A program made the translations under genes and the position numbers. Positions 16,614 to 24,069 of a stretch of DNA of 24,069 nt are shown piece by piece. The DNA is from CAYFQH01 sp964345215 (GTDB lineage: Bacteria; Bacillota; Clostridia; Christensenellales; Aristaeellaceae): assembly GCA_964345215.1 (NCBI GenBank), contig CAYFQH010000030.1, positions 1 to 24,069 of the forward strand. The letters run 5' to 3'. How positions within the stretch are numbered: the first letter of the stretch is position 1; every line of letters starts with the position of its first letter. The notes below the pieces were generated by a model that was not told the origin of the DNA, did not search any database, and worked only from the letters and a program-made list of their open reading frames with translations.

Positions 16614-16698
16614 GTGTTTCCTCCCTGTTTAAAAAACGGTGCCCTTTGCTTCATGACTTATAAAACAGCCTGGCGCAGCGTAAGCACCTTAGTTATTC

Positions 16699-16727
16699 AT
16701 TTTACGTTATTTTGTGTTGGATTGCAA
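16699..16727 (-). promoter_or_regulatory. Candidate promoter of the rbgA-hslU operon
   Basis: On the minus strand, TTGCAA (16722-16727) is followed by 17 nt and TAAAAT (16699-16704), 4/6 and 5/6 matches to sigma-A consensus. Transcription would begin near 16692, leaving a leader of about 79 nt before the rbgA ATG. Confidence 0.55.
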
Positions 16728-16868
16728 CGAAGGTAGAAGTGGTGCAACATTTACAATTTTTTTCTATCCGTTTTCAACTGAGCTTTGCTTTCATAAGTAA
16801 GATTTGTTACTTTTTTGTAAACAATCAAATATCCAGCCTTAATCAAGAAGAAACAGGCAGCTTTTATC

Positions 16869-16897
16869 TTTAACCGAAAAGAAAATTATGCTATAAT
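16869..16897 (+). promoter_or_regulatory. Extended -10 promoter of degV
   Basis: TGCTATAAT (16889-16897) is a perfect extended -10 element. The -35 region 17 nt upstream (TTTAAC, 16869-16874) is weak, which is usual for extended -10 promoters. The predicted start near 16904 leaves almost no leader for an ATG at 16906, which favours the GTG at 16930 as the real start codon. Confidence 0.6.
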
Positions 16898-16913
16898 AAA
16901 TCAATATGATTAA

Positions 16914-16921
16914 AAGGAAGG
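16914..16921 (+). promoter_or_regulatory. Ribosome-binding site deciding the degV GTG start
   Basis: AAGGAAGG lies eight nt before GTG 16930. The upstream in-frame ATG at 16906 has no purine-rich site before it and lies at the predicted transcription start. Confidence 0.7.
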
Positions 16922-16929
16922 TGCCCCTT

Positions 16930-17793
16930 GTGCCAAAAGATATGAAGGTTGCCCTTGTTACAGACTCTTCCTGCGATTTACCGGCGGACATTGTAGAAAA
17001 ATATAATTTGTATATTATTCCTGTACGGGTTATTACATCCAAAGGGGAATTTAAAGATAGAGTAACCATTACATCCGAGCAGCTGTACGAAGTGATGAAG
17101 GAAGAAATTCCAAAAACCAGCTTACCTCTGCCTGAGGATATTTATCAGCTATATAGTCACTTAAAGAGCGAAGGTTACAGCCATATTCTTCACTACTCTA
17201 TTTCATCAAAATTAAGCGGCACCTACAATATCAGTTATTTGGTGGCACAAGAGTTTCAAGAAGAAAACCCGGGTTTTACAATTAATGTGATTGATAGTTT
17301 AACCTTGTCAACAGGCCTTGGTATGTTGGTAATTGAAGCTGCTAAAGACTTAGAGAATGGGAAATCCATTGAAGAAGTTATTGCCCGCACCGAAAAATTG
17401 CGCAAGGGGCAATTAGGTTCTTTTGTTGTAAAAACCTTGGAATATTTACGCAAAGGGGGCCGTATCGGCCTTGTTGAAGGGGTGGTAGGCAGCCTGCTTA
17501 AAATACGCCCTGTTATTTACGTAAACAGCGATGGGGTGTACGAAACCATTGCAAAAGCAAGGGGTTACACCAATGCCATGGAAACCATGATGGGTGAATT
17601 TGTGCGCAAGTTTTCTAACAAAAAGGTTCACCTGTCAGTGGTTCATGGTGCAGCACCTGTAGAAGCAAACCAGGTGCTTGAAAGGATGAAAAAATCGCTT
17701 AACGTGGTAGATTCTTTTATTTCTTCTGTAAGCCCGGCTTTGGCAGTACACACAGGCCCTGGCCTGGTAGGCATTATTGCCCACGAGGCTTAA
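16930..17793 (+). CDS. DegV family fatty-acid-binding protein (FakB-like)
   Basis: DegV/FakB proteins bind a fatty acid and present it to the kinase FakA for phosphorylation and entry into phospholipid synthesis. Starting at GTG 16930 the product is 287 aa. It shows the N-terminal VALVTDSSCDLP (7-18), TSLPLPED (63-70), the ligand-pocket segment KLSGTYN (94-100), EYLRKGGRIG and the C-terminal PVIYV domain. No fakA homologue is in the window, so the partner must lie elsewhere. It is the only plus-strand gene, with its own promoter and terminator. Members of the family differ in chain specificity, which cannot be read from the sequence. Confidence 0.93.
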   Translation: MPKDMKVALVTDSSCDLPADIVEKYNLYIIPVRVITSKGEFKDRVTITSEQLYEVMKEEIPKTSLPLPEDIYQLYSHLKSEGYSHILHYSISSKLSGTYNISYLVAQEFQEENPGFTINVIDSLTLSTGLGMLVIEAAKDLENGKSIEEVIARTEKLRKGQLGSFVVKTLEYLRKGGRIGLVEGVVGSLLKIRPVIYVNSDGVYETIAKARGYTNAMETMMGEFVRKFSNKKVHLSVVHGAAPVEANQVLERMKKSLNVVDSFISSVSPALAVHTGPGLVGIIAHEA

Positions 17794-17795
17794 TC

Positions 17796-17849
17796 AATAA
17801 CCAAACAATAAAAAAGCACCCTCGGGTGCTTTTTTATTGTTTGGTTATT
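17796..17849. terminator. Bidirectional terminator with perfect 25-bp stem
   Basis: Positions 17796-17820 and 17825-17849 are exact reverse complements around a CTCG loop. The core is GCACC/GGTGC flanked by A6 on one side and T6 on the other, so it can terminate degV (plus) and the dehydrogenase gene (minus). The outer 14 bp (AATAACCAAACAAT and its complement) extend the stem well beyond what a terminator needs. The dehydrogenase stop codon (17847-17845) lies inside the stem. Confidence 0.95.
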
Positions 17850-18801
17850 CGTAGATACTTGGGTTCACAAGGCTTTTAGGTCTTCTCCCTTCAAAAATAT
17901 CTAAAATAGCCTGGCAAGCAGCAGCAGTCATTCTGTTTCTGGCATCTAAGGTATTGGTGCCAACATGAGGGGTTAATACAACATTCTCAAAGTGTAAGAG
18001 TTCTTCAGGCACATTGGGTTCCTTTGGAAAAACATCCAGTCCGGCCCCGGCCAATTCCCCCTTCTTTAGCATGGCCATTAAGGCATCGTAATCCATTACA
18101 CCTCCCCTGGCCGTATTAATCACAATGGCGGTAGGTTTTAGCAGAGAAAGACGCTCTTTAGACAAGATATTTTGAGTATTATTGGTTAAAGGCACATGAA
18201 TCGATAAGACATCCGAAGCCTTCAGCAGCTCATTAAGAGGCAGGTAAGCAGCACCATGGCTTTGATTTTCATGGAGTTGGCGCCGATTATGATAAATCAC
18301 TTTCATACCGACTACCCGGCCGAAATCGGCTACAATGCCCCCAATATTTCCCATGCCGATAATACCCAGGGTTTTCCCTTCCAAAGAAAATCCGGTGTAT
18401 TTACCCAAACCGAATAAGGATGAAGGATCTATACGCATTTTTCGGTCTAGCTCGGGAATTTTTCGAGCTGTTGCCAAAATTAAACCAATGGCAATTTCGG
18501 CTGTGGGAACAGCCGTTGAATAAGGAATGTTGGTTACGGGAATTTTGCGCTTTGTAGCAGCATCAACATCAATTTGATCATAACCTGCACCAAAATTACT
18601 GATAACTTTTAAATTGGGAGCCAGAGCCATCATTTCGTCAGTTACTTTGCCTGCTGCCAAAAGGGCATCTGCCGTAGGCAGCAATAAAGAAAGTTCCTCT
18701 TTTGAAAACTTTTTACCAAGACCCGGATAGGAGACTTGATGCCCCTTGAGCAGGGCTAGGCTTTCGTCCGGTATGCCATTTGTGATAATAACGTTTGCCA
18801 C
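17845..18801 (-). CDS. D-2-hydroxyacid dehydrogenase, NAD(P)-dependent
   Basis: The enzyme is a 318-aa cytosolic reductase or dehydrogenase of 2-keto/2-hydroxy acids, in the glyoxylate/hydroxypyruvate reductase-like group. Visible elements are the dinucleotide-binding GMGNIG (149-154) and the catalytic Arg232 in NTARGG, Glu261 in FPKEP and His279 in LTPHVGTNT. After beta-strand 2 the sequence is YHNRRQ (170-175); Arg at this place rather than Asp suggests NADP(H) preference, which is an inference. The GTG at 18801 is the start, with AAGGAGA about eight nt upstream; an overlapping ATG at 18803 is out of frame. It follows rsmA by 50 nt and is probably co-transcribed with it. The exact substrate cannot be stated. 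Confidence 0.93.
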   Translation of the reverse strand: MANVIITNGIPDESLALLKGHQVSYPGLGKKFSKEELSLLLPTADALLAAGKVTDEMMALAPNLKVISNFGAGYDQIDVDAATKRKIPVTNIPYSTAVPTAEIAIGLILATARKIPELDRKMRIDPSSLFGLGKYTGFSLEGKTLGIIGMGNIGGIVADFGRVVGMKVIYHNRRQLHENQSHGAAYLPLNELLKASDVLSIHVPLTNNTQNILSKERLSLLKPTAIVINTARGGVMDYDALMAMLKKGELAGAGLDVFPKEPNVPEELLHFENVVLTPHVGTNTLDARNRMTAAACQAILDIFEGRRPKSLVNPSIYE

Positions 18802-18851
18802 ATGTATCTCTCCTTTTAATTAATATTTGTTACAATAAATAGATGTGAAAA

Positions 18852-19715
18852 TTACCCTTGACTCTGTAATGCCCTTTGATCTATTGCTTTGGCAATATTC
18901 ATAAAGTCATCAATACTGCACTCTTCTCCACGGGCTTTTTCTTTAATGCCGCTTTGGGCTAAAATTTCCCGGGCCTGATCTTTAGTAAGAGAAAAATAGG
19001 CTTGCAGATTGTTTACAAGGGTTTTGCGGCGCATTAGAAAGGCACTTTTAACAACCTTTAAAAAGATGCCTTCCCGATCAATTTCGTCCTGGGTAAAATC
19101 GTTCTTTTTTTTAAGGGGCAAAGCAATAAACACACTGTCAACCTTGGGCGCGGGCACAAACCAAGCAGCAGGAACCACTTTTAAAATACGGGGTCTGGCA
19201 TAAAATTGGCATAGGATGCTTAGGGGGCCATAGTCCTTTTCATTAGGTCCAGCCATAATTTTTTCGCCCACTTCTTTTTGAATCATTAAATAAATACTGG
19301 TAAACAACTGCCTGTGCTTAAGCAGGTAATCAATAATATCGCTGGTAATATAATAAGGTATATTGGCAGCTACCTTAATGTTTGTGCTTGTAAAAGGAGC
19401 CAGTACCCTCTGAGGGTCCAAGGCTAAAATATCTCCTTGGTAAAGAGTTAAGTTCTCATCCCTTTCTTCCATCAGCTTTAAAAAAGGAATCAGCCTCTCG
19501 TCTACTTCAACGCAGACAACTTGCTTTGCTGCCTCCAGTAACTTTTTTGTTAGAGCCCCTGCACCGGCACCAATTTCAAACACCGTATCCTCATTTGTTA
19601 TGTCTGTTAATGCAACAAGCTCATTTAAAAGGGCCTCATCTTCAATAAAGTTTTGCCCCAGTTCTTTTTTATGGGCCAGTTGATAATTGTTTTTATAATG
19701 GTGTTTCTTGCTCAT
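18852..19715 (-). CDS. rsmA: RsmA (KsgA), 16S rRNA adenine-N6,N6-dimethyltransferase
   Basis: RsmA dimethylates two adjacent adenines in helix 45 of 16S rRNA, using S-adenosylmethionine, late in 30S assembly. The 287-aa product shows KKELGQNFIED (16-26), the SAM-binding EIGAGAG (47-53), VEVDE (69-73), the catalytic ANIPYYIT (117-124) and FVPAPKVDS (186-194), with a small C-terminal helical domain. The ATG at 19715 has AAGGCGGG five nt upstream. The gene begins immediately after a strong terminator that follows tkt, with no clear promoter of its own. Confidence 0.97.
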   Translation of the reverse strand: MSKKHHYKNNYQLAHKKELGQNFIEDEALLNELVALTDITNEDTVFEIGAGAGALTKKLLEAAKQVVCVEVDERLIPFLKLMEERDENLTLYQGDILALDPQRVLAPFTSTNIKVAANIPYYITSDIIDYLLKHRQLFTSIYLMIQKEVGEKIMAGPNEKDYGPLSILCQFYARPRILKVVPAAWFVPAPKVDSVFIALPLKKKNDFTQDEIDREGIFLKVVKSAFLMRRKTLVNNLQAYFSLTKDQAREILAQSGIKEKARGEECSIDDFMNIAKAIDQRALQSQG

Positions 19716-19730
19716 GTATACCCGCCTTAT

Positions 19731-19763
19731 AAAAAAGGCACCTTAAAGAATAAGATGCCTTTT
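19731..19763 (-). terminator. Intrinsic terminator between tkt and rsmA
   Basis: On the minus strand AAAAGGCATCTT pairs with AAGGTGCCTTTT (12 bp, one U-G wobble) around a 7-nt loop and is followed by a run of T. It begins five nt after the tkt stop. The rsmA ribosome site starts only a few bases past the T run, so the hairpin could also act as an attenuator for rsmA. Confidence 0.85.
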
Positions 19764-19767
19764 AAAT

Positions 19768-21741
19768 TTATTTGCCTAATATCTTTTTAGCTTCCGCTAC
19801 CACATGATCTGTTGTAAAACCGAAGTTTTTAAACAAAATAGCAGCAGGAGCCGATGCCCCAAAGTGTTCGATGGAAACAGCCGCTCCATCTAAACCGATG
19901 TAGCGGTACCAGGGCATAGCCACCCCAGCCTCGGCCGATACCCTTTGGCGAATGCCAAGGGGCATTACATGGTCTTTGTACCCTTCATCCTGGCTTTCGT
20001 ATAGTTCCATACTGGGCACGGAGATTACCCTCGCATCAATGTTTTCTTTTGTCAGTTCTTTTTGGGCTTCCATCAACAGCTCTACTTCACTGCCGCTGCC
20101 CATTAGTAGAACGTCCGGCTGCTCTTTTTGGCTATTTGATAAAATATAGCCGCCTTTTAAGGCTTCTTTGCCACTGTTGTCATACAAGGGCAAATCTTGC
20201 CTTGTTAATACCAGGCAAGTGGGCAAGCCCTGGGTTAGTGCAGCCATCCAGCCGGCGGCGGTTTCCTTGCTGTCGGCGGGGCGAATAACCAGTAAGTCAG
20301 GTATTGCTCTCAGGCCGGCCAGGTGTTCAACGGGTTGGTGTGTAGGCCCGTCTTCCCCTACGCCAATGGAATCGTGGGTTAAAACATAGGTTACCGGGGC
20401 CTTCATAATGGCAGACATACGGATGGCGTTTTTCATATAGTCGCTAAATACAAAGAAGGTAGCGCAGTATACATACAGCCCTCCATGAAGGGCTAAACCG
20501 TTGCTGATGGCAGCCATGGCATGTTCTCGTACACCAAAGTGAAGGTTGCGCCCACTCCGGTTTTGGGCACTGTAGCTGCTGCTTGCTTTAATTAAGGTTT
20601 TGGTGGAAGGGGCCAGATCAGCGGAGCCACCAACCAAGTTGGGAATTTTCTCTGCCAGGCGGTTGATCACTTCAAAAGAGGAATTGCGGGTAGCCATTTT
20701 TCCTGAGAAGGCCCAATAGTCTTCTTGTTCAAAAATGCTTTCATCAACCTTACCGCTAAACCATTGATCCCACTGATCTTTAAGTTCAGGAAAGACTTGA
20801 CCATAGCTTTGAAGCAGATTATTCCACTCTTCTTCTGTTTTTTCTCCTTTTTGAACCACTTGTTGAGTGTGCTCATACACATCAGGTGCAACATAAAAAT
20901 CTTCTTCGGGCATACCAAAAAAGCGCTTCGCTTCCAGTAGGTTTTCTGGTCCAAGGGGCTCCCCATGGGCGCTGGAGGATCCGGCCTTGGCAGAGCCATA
21001 GCCAATAATTGTAGGCACAACAATTAAAGAAGGGCGTTCGTCTTTTTTTGCCTTTTCAATGGCTTGACCAATTTGCTTAATATCAGTGCCGTCGGTTACT
21101 TTTTCGACATGCCAGCCATATGCTTCGTAACGCTTCGCCACATCCTCGCTCATGGCTAAATCTGTACTGCCTTCAATGGTAATGTTGTTTGAATCGTATA
21201 AAACGATTAATTTACCCAGCTTTAAAGTGCCTGCCAAGGAGGATGCCTCGCTTGAAATACCTTCCATCATGCAGCCGTCGCCTGCAATAACATAGGTATA
21301 GTGATCAATCAAAGTATAATTTTCGCGGTTAAATTTTTCGGCTAACATGGTTTCGGCAATAGCAAAGCCCACACCGTTTGCAAGCCCCTGGCCTAAAGGG
21401 CCTGTGGTGGTTTCTACTCCCAGTGTATGGCCGTATTCAGGGTGCCCTGGGGTTTTGCTGCCCCATTGCCTAAAGTTTTTAATTTCATCCATCGACAGAC
21501 CGTAGTCAAACAAATGAAGCAATGAATATAATAAGGCACTGGCATGACCTGCTGAAAGCACAAAACGGTCCCTGTTAATCCAATGGGGATTATGGGGGTT
21601 ATGGTTCATTTTTTCAGCCCACAGGCTATAGGCCATGGGCGCCATGCCCATAGGCGCGCCGGGGTGCCCACTTTTGGCTTTTTGCACCATATCTGCCGAC
21701 AAGACCCTGATTGTGTTAATTGTTTTTTGAGAAATATCCAT
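19768..21741 (-). CDS. tkt: Transketolase
   Basis: This thiamine-diphosphate enzyme moves two-carbon units between ketoses and aldoses in the non-oxidative pentose phosphate pathway. The 657-aa length is standard. Visible elements are SGHPGAPMG with His26, the thiamine-diphosphate motif GDGCMMEG (154-161) ending with Asn185-Asn186, the catalytic Glu406 in FGVREHAM that contacts the cofactor N1', and a complete C-terminal domain. The ATG at 21741 has GGAGGT six nt upstream. It lies 21 nt after the phosphohexomutase gene, and a terminator follows immediately, so it ends the DUF2461-mutase-tkt operon. Confidence 0.98.
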   Translation of the reverse strand: MDISQKTINTIRVLSADMVQKAKSGHPGAPMGMAPMAYSLWAEKMNHNPHNPHWINRDRFVLSAGHASALLYSLLHLFDYGLSMDEIKNFRQWGSKTPGHPEYGHTLGVETTTGPLGQGLANGVGFAIAETMLAEKFNRENYTLIDHYTYVIAGDGCMMEGISSEASSLAGTLKLGKLIVLYDSNNITIEGSTDLAMSEDVAKRYEAYGWHVEKVTDGTDIKQIGQAIEKAKKDERPSLIVVPTIIGYGSAKAGSSSAHGEPLGPENLLEAKRFFGMPEEDFYVAPDVYEHTQQVVQKGEKTEEEWNNLLQSYGQVFPELKDQWDQWFSGKVDESIFEQEDYWAFSGKMATRNSSFEVINRLAEKIPNLVGGSADLAPSTKTLIKASSSYSAQNRSGRNLHFGVREHAMAAISNGLALHGGLYVYCATFFVFSDYMKNAIRMSAIMKAPVTYVLTHDSIGVGEDGPTHQPVEHLAGLRAIPDLLVIRPADSKETAAGWMAALTQGLPTCLVLTRQDLPLYDNSGKEALKGGYILSNSQKEQPDVLLMGSGSEVELLMEAQKELTKENIDARVISVPSMELYESQDEGYKDHVMPLGIRQRVSAEAGVAMPWYRYIGLDGAAVSIEHFGASAPAAILFKNFGFTTDHVVAEAKKILGK

Positions 21742-21762
21742 AGTACTACCTCCATATATTTA

Positions 21763-23289
21763 TTATTGGTGTTGGGCCAGATAATCGTAAATAGGCTTAA
21801 GGTTTATGCCTTCAGCTTCTTTTAAAGGAATCAAAAGTTCCTTCAAGGCCTGAACAACCCCGCCGGGCACATCACTTTCTACATTCAAGGCCAGCACCGG
21901 ATCGTGAACGGAAAGGCGCAGTAAGAACCATCCGTCTTCCAAATGATCCTCATGGATTCTAAAGCTGTAACGCACCCCTTCTCGGTTATCCGGTGCAATA
22001 GCCCAGGAAGGGCATTCCTCCCCGTAGGCGATTAGCTGTTCAATACATTCCCGCCCAACCCGCTGAAAGTCTTCATTTTCAATATGGAGGCGAATCTCCA
22101 TATCTTCAACAGGTTCCTTTAAATCCTTTATTAAATCCCCCAGGTTCATTCCTTCTTGCTTTAGTTTCATAGCCTCAGCAACTAGAAGGGTGGCAAGGTA
22201 CATGCCATCGTCTAAAAAGTGATTGTCCCTAAAAGCAGCATGGCCGCTGGTTTCAATAGCCAAAGGGCAGTCAATCCCGGCCTGGTTAAGTAAAATAGCC
22301 TCATCAATCACATTGCGGTAGCCCCGCTTGTAGCGGTACTGTTCCCCGCCCCAAGCGCCAATAAACTCTTTTAGCCCTGAGGAGGTAACTGAGTCGGTTA
22401 CGATGGTAATACCGGGCTGTTTATCCAGCAAAATAGCACTGACCAGGGCAATAAGCCGGTTTTTATTTATTTCTTTTCCGTTGCTATCCACAAGGGCCGT
22501 TCGGTCACAGTCTGCATCAAAAATAACCCCCAAATCCGCCTCGTTTTGAATAACGGCTTTGCTTAAAGAAGCCATGGCTTCTTTATTTTCTGGGTTTGGC
22601 GGGTGGTTAGGGAAATAGCCGTCGGGTTCTAAAAACTGGCTTCCATCAACCCAAGCCCCCAGCTCTTCCAGCATTTTTGCATAAAAGCCCCCTGCGCCAT
22701 TGCCTGCATCTACAATAATGTGAAGCCCTAAAAGGGGCATGGCTACCTCGGTATCCAGTTGCTTACGCACAAATTCCATTAAAAAGTTTTGGTAATGGCC
22801 AAGGTAAGATTCTTGAATAATTCTATCTTCTGCCTGAAAAGAATCTTCGCCCAATTCCAACCCTTGGGCAGTTAACAGCAACTCTTTTATTTCCTGGTTG
22901 TTTAGCCCTCCCCTTGGTAAAAAGAACTTTAGCCCATTCATTTGGTAGGGGTGGTGGCTGGCTGTAATCATAATGGCCCCCTGGTATTGGGTGTTTTGGT
23001 CAATGGTGGTCATATACATGGCAGGTGTTGTGCACATGCCTACCAAAACGGCTGTTGCCCGGGCTTTAGCAATGCCTTGGGCTGCAGCATCAGCCAACTG
23101 AGGGCCGGTAATTCTTGAATCATACCCGATGGAAATGGTTAATTCCGGCGCAGCTTTTTGATGGTGTTTTGCCACCATTTGGGTGAAGGCATAGGCAATG
23201 GCCTGTACCTTTTTGGGGGTTAATGCCGCGTTCTCGCCTACTGCAATACCTCTGATATCACTTCCGCTTTGCAGTTTAAGCCAATTCAT
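21763..23289 (-). CDS. Phosphoglucomutase/phosphomannomutase family enzyme, plastid-like subgroup
   Basis: This alpha-D-phosphohexomutase interconverts hexose 6-phosphate and 1-phosphate. The 508-aa product is a little longer than classical bacterial enzymes of about 460 aa. The motifs, in order, are the phosphoserine loop TASHHP (109-114, Ser111), the metal loop DADCDR (258-263), the sugar loop ETSGH (346-350) and the phosphate-binding region LRLSVHDP (457-464). The usual motifs are TASHNP, DGDADR and RxSGTEP. The RLSxHDP form resembles the subgroup found in plants and some bacteria, so substrate preference (glucose or mannose) should not be assumed. The ATG at 23289 has AGGAGG six nt upstream. 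Its product could feed nucleotide sugars and polyprenyl-phosphate sugars. Confidence 0.93.
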   Translation of the reverse strand: MNWLKLQSGSDIRGIAVGENAALTPKKVQAIAYAFTQMVAKHHQKAAPELTISIGYDSRITGPQLADAAAQGIAKARATAVLVGMCTTPAMYMTTIDQNTQYQGAIMITASHHPYQMNGLKFFLPRGGLNNQEIKELLLTAQGLELGEDSFQAEDRIIQESYLGHYQNFLMEFVRKQLDTEVAMPLLGLHIIVDAGNGAGGFYAKMLEELGAWVDGSQFLEPDGYFPNHPPNPENKEAMASLSKAVIQNEADLGVIFDADCDRTALVDSNGKEINKNRLIALVSAILLDKQPGITIVTDSVTSSGLKEFIGAWGGEQYRYKRGYRNVIDEAILLNQAGIDCPLAIETSGHAAFRDNHFLDDGMYLATLLVAEAMKLKQEGMNLGDLIKDLKEPVEDMEIRLHIENEDFQRVGRECIEQLIAYGEECPSWAIAPDNREGVRYSFRIHEDHLEDGWFLLRLSVHDPVLALNVESDVPGGVVQALKELLIPLKEAEGINLKPIYDYLAQHQ

Positions 23290-23341
23290 GAAAATCCTCC
23301 TTTTAAATCATACAAGGGGTATTTTGTATTACTTTGGCGCC

Positions 23342-24013
23342 TTACTCAATTATACCATACAAGGCATGGTATAAGGGTTTTAGCGCTAAAAAATCTTCTG
23401 CAACAGTGGGCACTAACTTTTCGCTAAAGGCCAGGTCATAGGCTGGGGAAGCTTTATGAATGTACAACTGTTTTTTTACGTACCACTGGTCAAGAGCCGG
23501 GGGCAAGTTTTGGGGTAAGGCTATGCGTTTATAGTCCTCCCCTGAAACAATCAGTTGATGCTGGGCCAGGCGGCTGGCCTTGAGGGTGTTTAAAAATAAA
23601 TCAGGTTTTGCTCTTAGGTTTTTGCGTAAAAGATCAAGGGCATTCCGGTTTTGGCCCCAAAAGCCCATGCCCCAGCCTACCTCCCTTGGCGATAGTTCAA
23701 ACCAATAAACCAAGCTTTCTTCTTTAGGTACTCCTGTTTTTTTAAACATTACCCACAGGTGATCTCTATAAGGAGATTTATCTTTGGTAAAGCGGGTATC
23801 CCGCCGGATGCGGGATAAGCATTTATAAGGTCTTACATCAATTTCGGAATCGATTGAAAGGATGGTTGGCGCCATGGCATCAATAAAATCATAAAAGGGG
23901 GTACGAACTTTTTCAATATACTCTTGTTTATTCTCTTGAAAGAAAGAAGTATAATTATTAAAGCTAAGCTTTACAAAAAAATCAATTGTTTCCTGGGTGA
24001 ATCCTGTAAACAT
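23342..24013 (-). CDS. DUF2461 family protein of unknown function
   Basis: The 223-aa soluble protein has the family signature RIRRDTRFTKDKSPYRDH (68-85) and a tryptophan-rich WGMGFWG segment typical of DUF2461. No biochemical role is established for the family, and I see no catalytic motif that would fix one. The ATG at 24013 has GGAGG six nt upstream. It is the first gene of an operon with the phosphohexomutase and tkt, which suggests but does not prove a carbohydrate-related or housekeeping context. Confidence 0.92.
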   Translation of the reverse strand: MFTGFTQETIDFFVKLSFNNYTSFFQENKQEYIEKVRTPFYDFIDAMAPTILSIDSEIDVRPYKCLSRIRRDTRFTKDKSPYRDHLWVMFKKTGVPKEESLVYWFELSPREVGWGMGFWGQNRNALDLLRKNLRAKPDLFLNTLKASRLAQHQLIVSGEDYKRIALPQNLPPALDQWYVKKQLYIHKASPAYDLAFSEKLVPTVAEDFLALKPLYHALYGIIE

Positions 24014-24039
24014 TTGTCACCTCCAATGTTTCTATTGGC

Positions 24040-24068
24040 ATTATACCCTGAAAGGCTTTTTCATTCAA
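24040..24068 (-). promoter_or_regulatory. Sigma-A-like promoter for DUF2461-mutase-tkt
   Basis: On the minus strand, TTGAAT (24063-24068) is followed by 17 nt and a perfect TATAAT (24040-24045). Transcription would start near 24033, about 20 nt before the DUF2461 ATG, just upstream of its ribosome site. Confidence 0.65.
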
Positions 24069-24069
24069 C

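Larger units (their letters stand above)
16614..16929. other. Divergent intergenic region between rbgA and degV
   Basis: The region holds no ORF that I can support. It carries a minus-strand promoter-like pair for rbgA (16699-16727), a plus-strand extended -10 promoter for degV (16869-16897), and an imperfect inverted repeat TTGTTAC-N6-GTAAACAA (16804-16824) upstream of the degV promoter. The rbgA leader (about 16692-16614) also has self-complementary segments, described under findings. Confidence 0.7.

Noticed and set aside
16906..16929. Longer degV starting at ATG 16906
   Set aside because: It lies at the predicted transcription start of the extended -10 promoter and lacks a ribosome site.
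1..24069. Mobile element, phage, CRISPR array or defence system
   Set aside because: I found no transposase, integrase, repeat array, toxin-antitoxin pair or nuclease-methylase set; all large ORFs are housekeeping or surface-related genes.

Overview
The window reads as an ordinary chromosomal segment of a low- to medium-GC Gram-positive bacterium, most likely a member of the Clostridia (Bacillota). The reasons are strong AGGAGG-type ribosome sites, frequent GTG starts, folate-type TrmFO, a DegV-family protein, RbgA, HslV with a short N-terminal propeptide, and the gene order rbgA-rnhB-yraN-comM-dprA-topA-trmFO-hslV-hslU. That order is a typical Firmicutes block. I cannot name the species. I saw no insertion sequence, phage gene, CRISPR array, rRNA or broken gene. 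Every gene except one lies on the minus strand, so transcription runs mostly from right to left.

Right part (about 24069 to 17845, minus strand). A well-formed sigma-A-like promoter at the right edge drives a DUF2461 gene, a phosphoglucomutase/phosphomannomutase and transketolase. An intrinsic terminator follows, and then rsmA (16S rRNA dimethyltransferase) and a D-2-hydroxyacid dehydrogenase. The dehydrogenase converges on a lone plus-strand degV gene; the two share a perfect 25-bp-stem bidirectional terminator that contains the dehydrogenase stop codon.

Middle and left part (about 16727 to 969, minus strand). From a divergent promoter region next to degV runs a tight, translationally coupled operon: rbgA (50S assembly GTPase), rnhB (RNase HII), yraN (nuclease-fold protein), a 1411-residue double glycosyltransferase, comM/yifB, dprA, topA, trmFO, a secreted alpha/beta-hydrolase, hslV and hslU. 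The common theme is DNA and RNA maintenance: removal of ribonucleotides, competence and recombination, supercoiling, tRNA methylation and proteolysis. Two genes do not fit. The glycosyltransferase sits between yraN and comM, and the secreted esterase sits where related genomes usually carry xerC. A candidate internal promoter overlapping the trmFO stop would let the esterase and hslVU be transcribed separately.

Left edge. After hslU come a weak hairpin, an unassigned 198-residue protein and a complete tRNA-Ala(GGC) with its own promoter-like sequence.

The most interesting item is the fused protein: signal peptide, carbohydrate-binding-like domain, Gpi18-like GT-C membrane domain, discoidin-like domain, then a complete PMT (GT39-type) domain. 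It may combine two lipid-linked sugar transfer steps in one polypeptide. The phosphoglucomutase upstream could supply sugar-1-phosphate for such a pathway, but that link is inference only.
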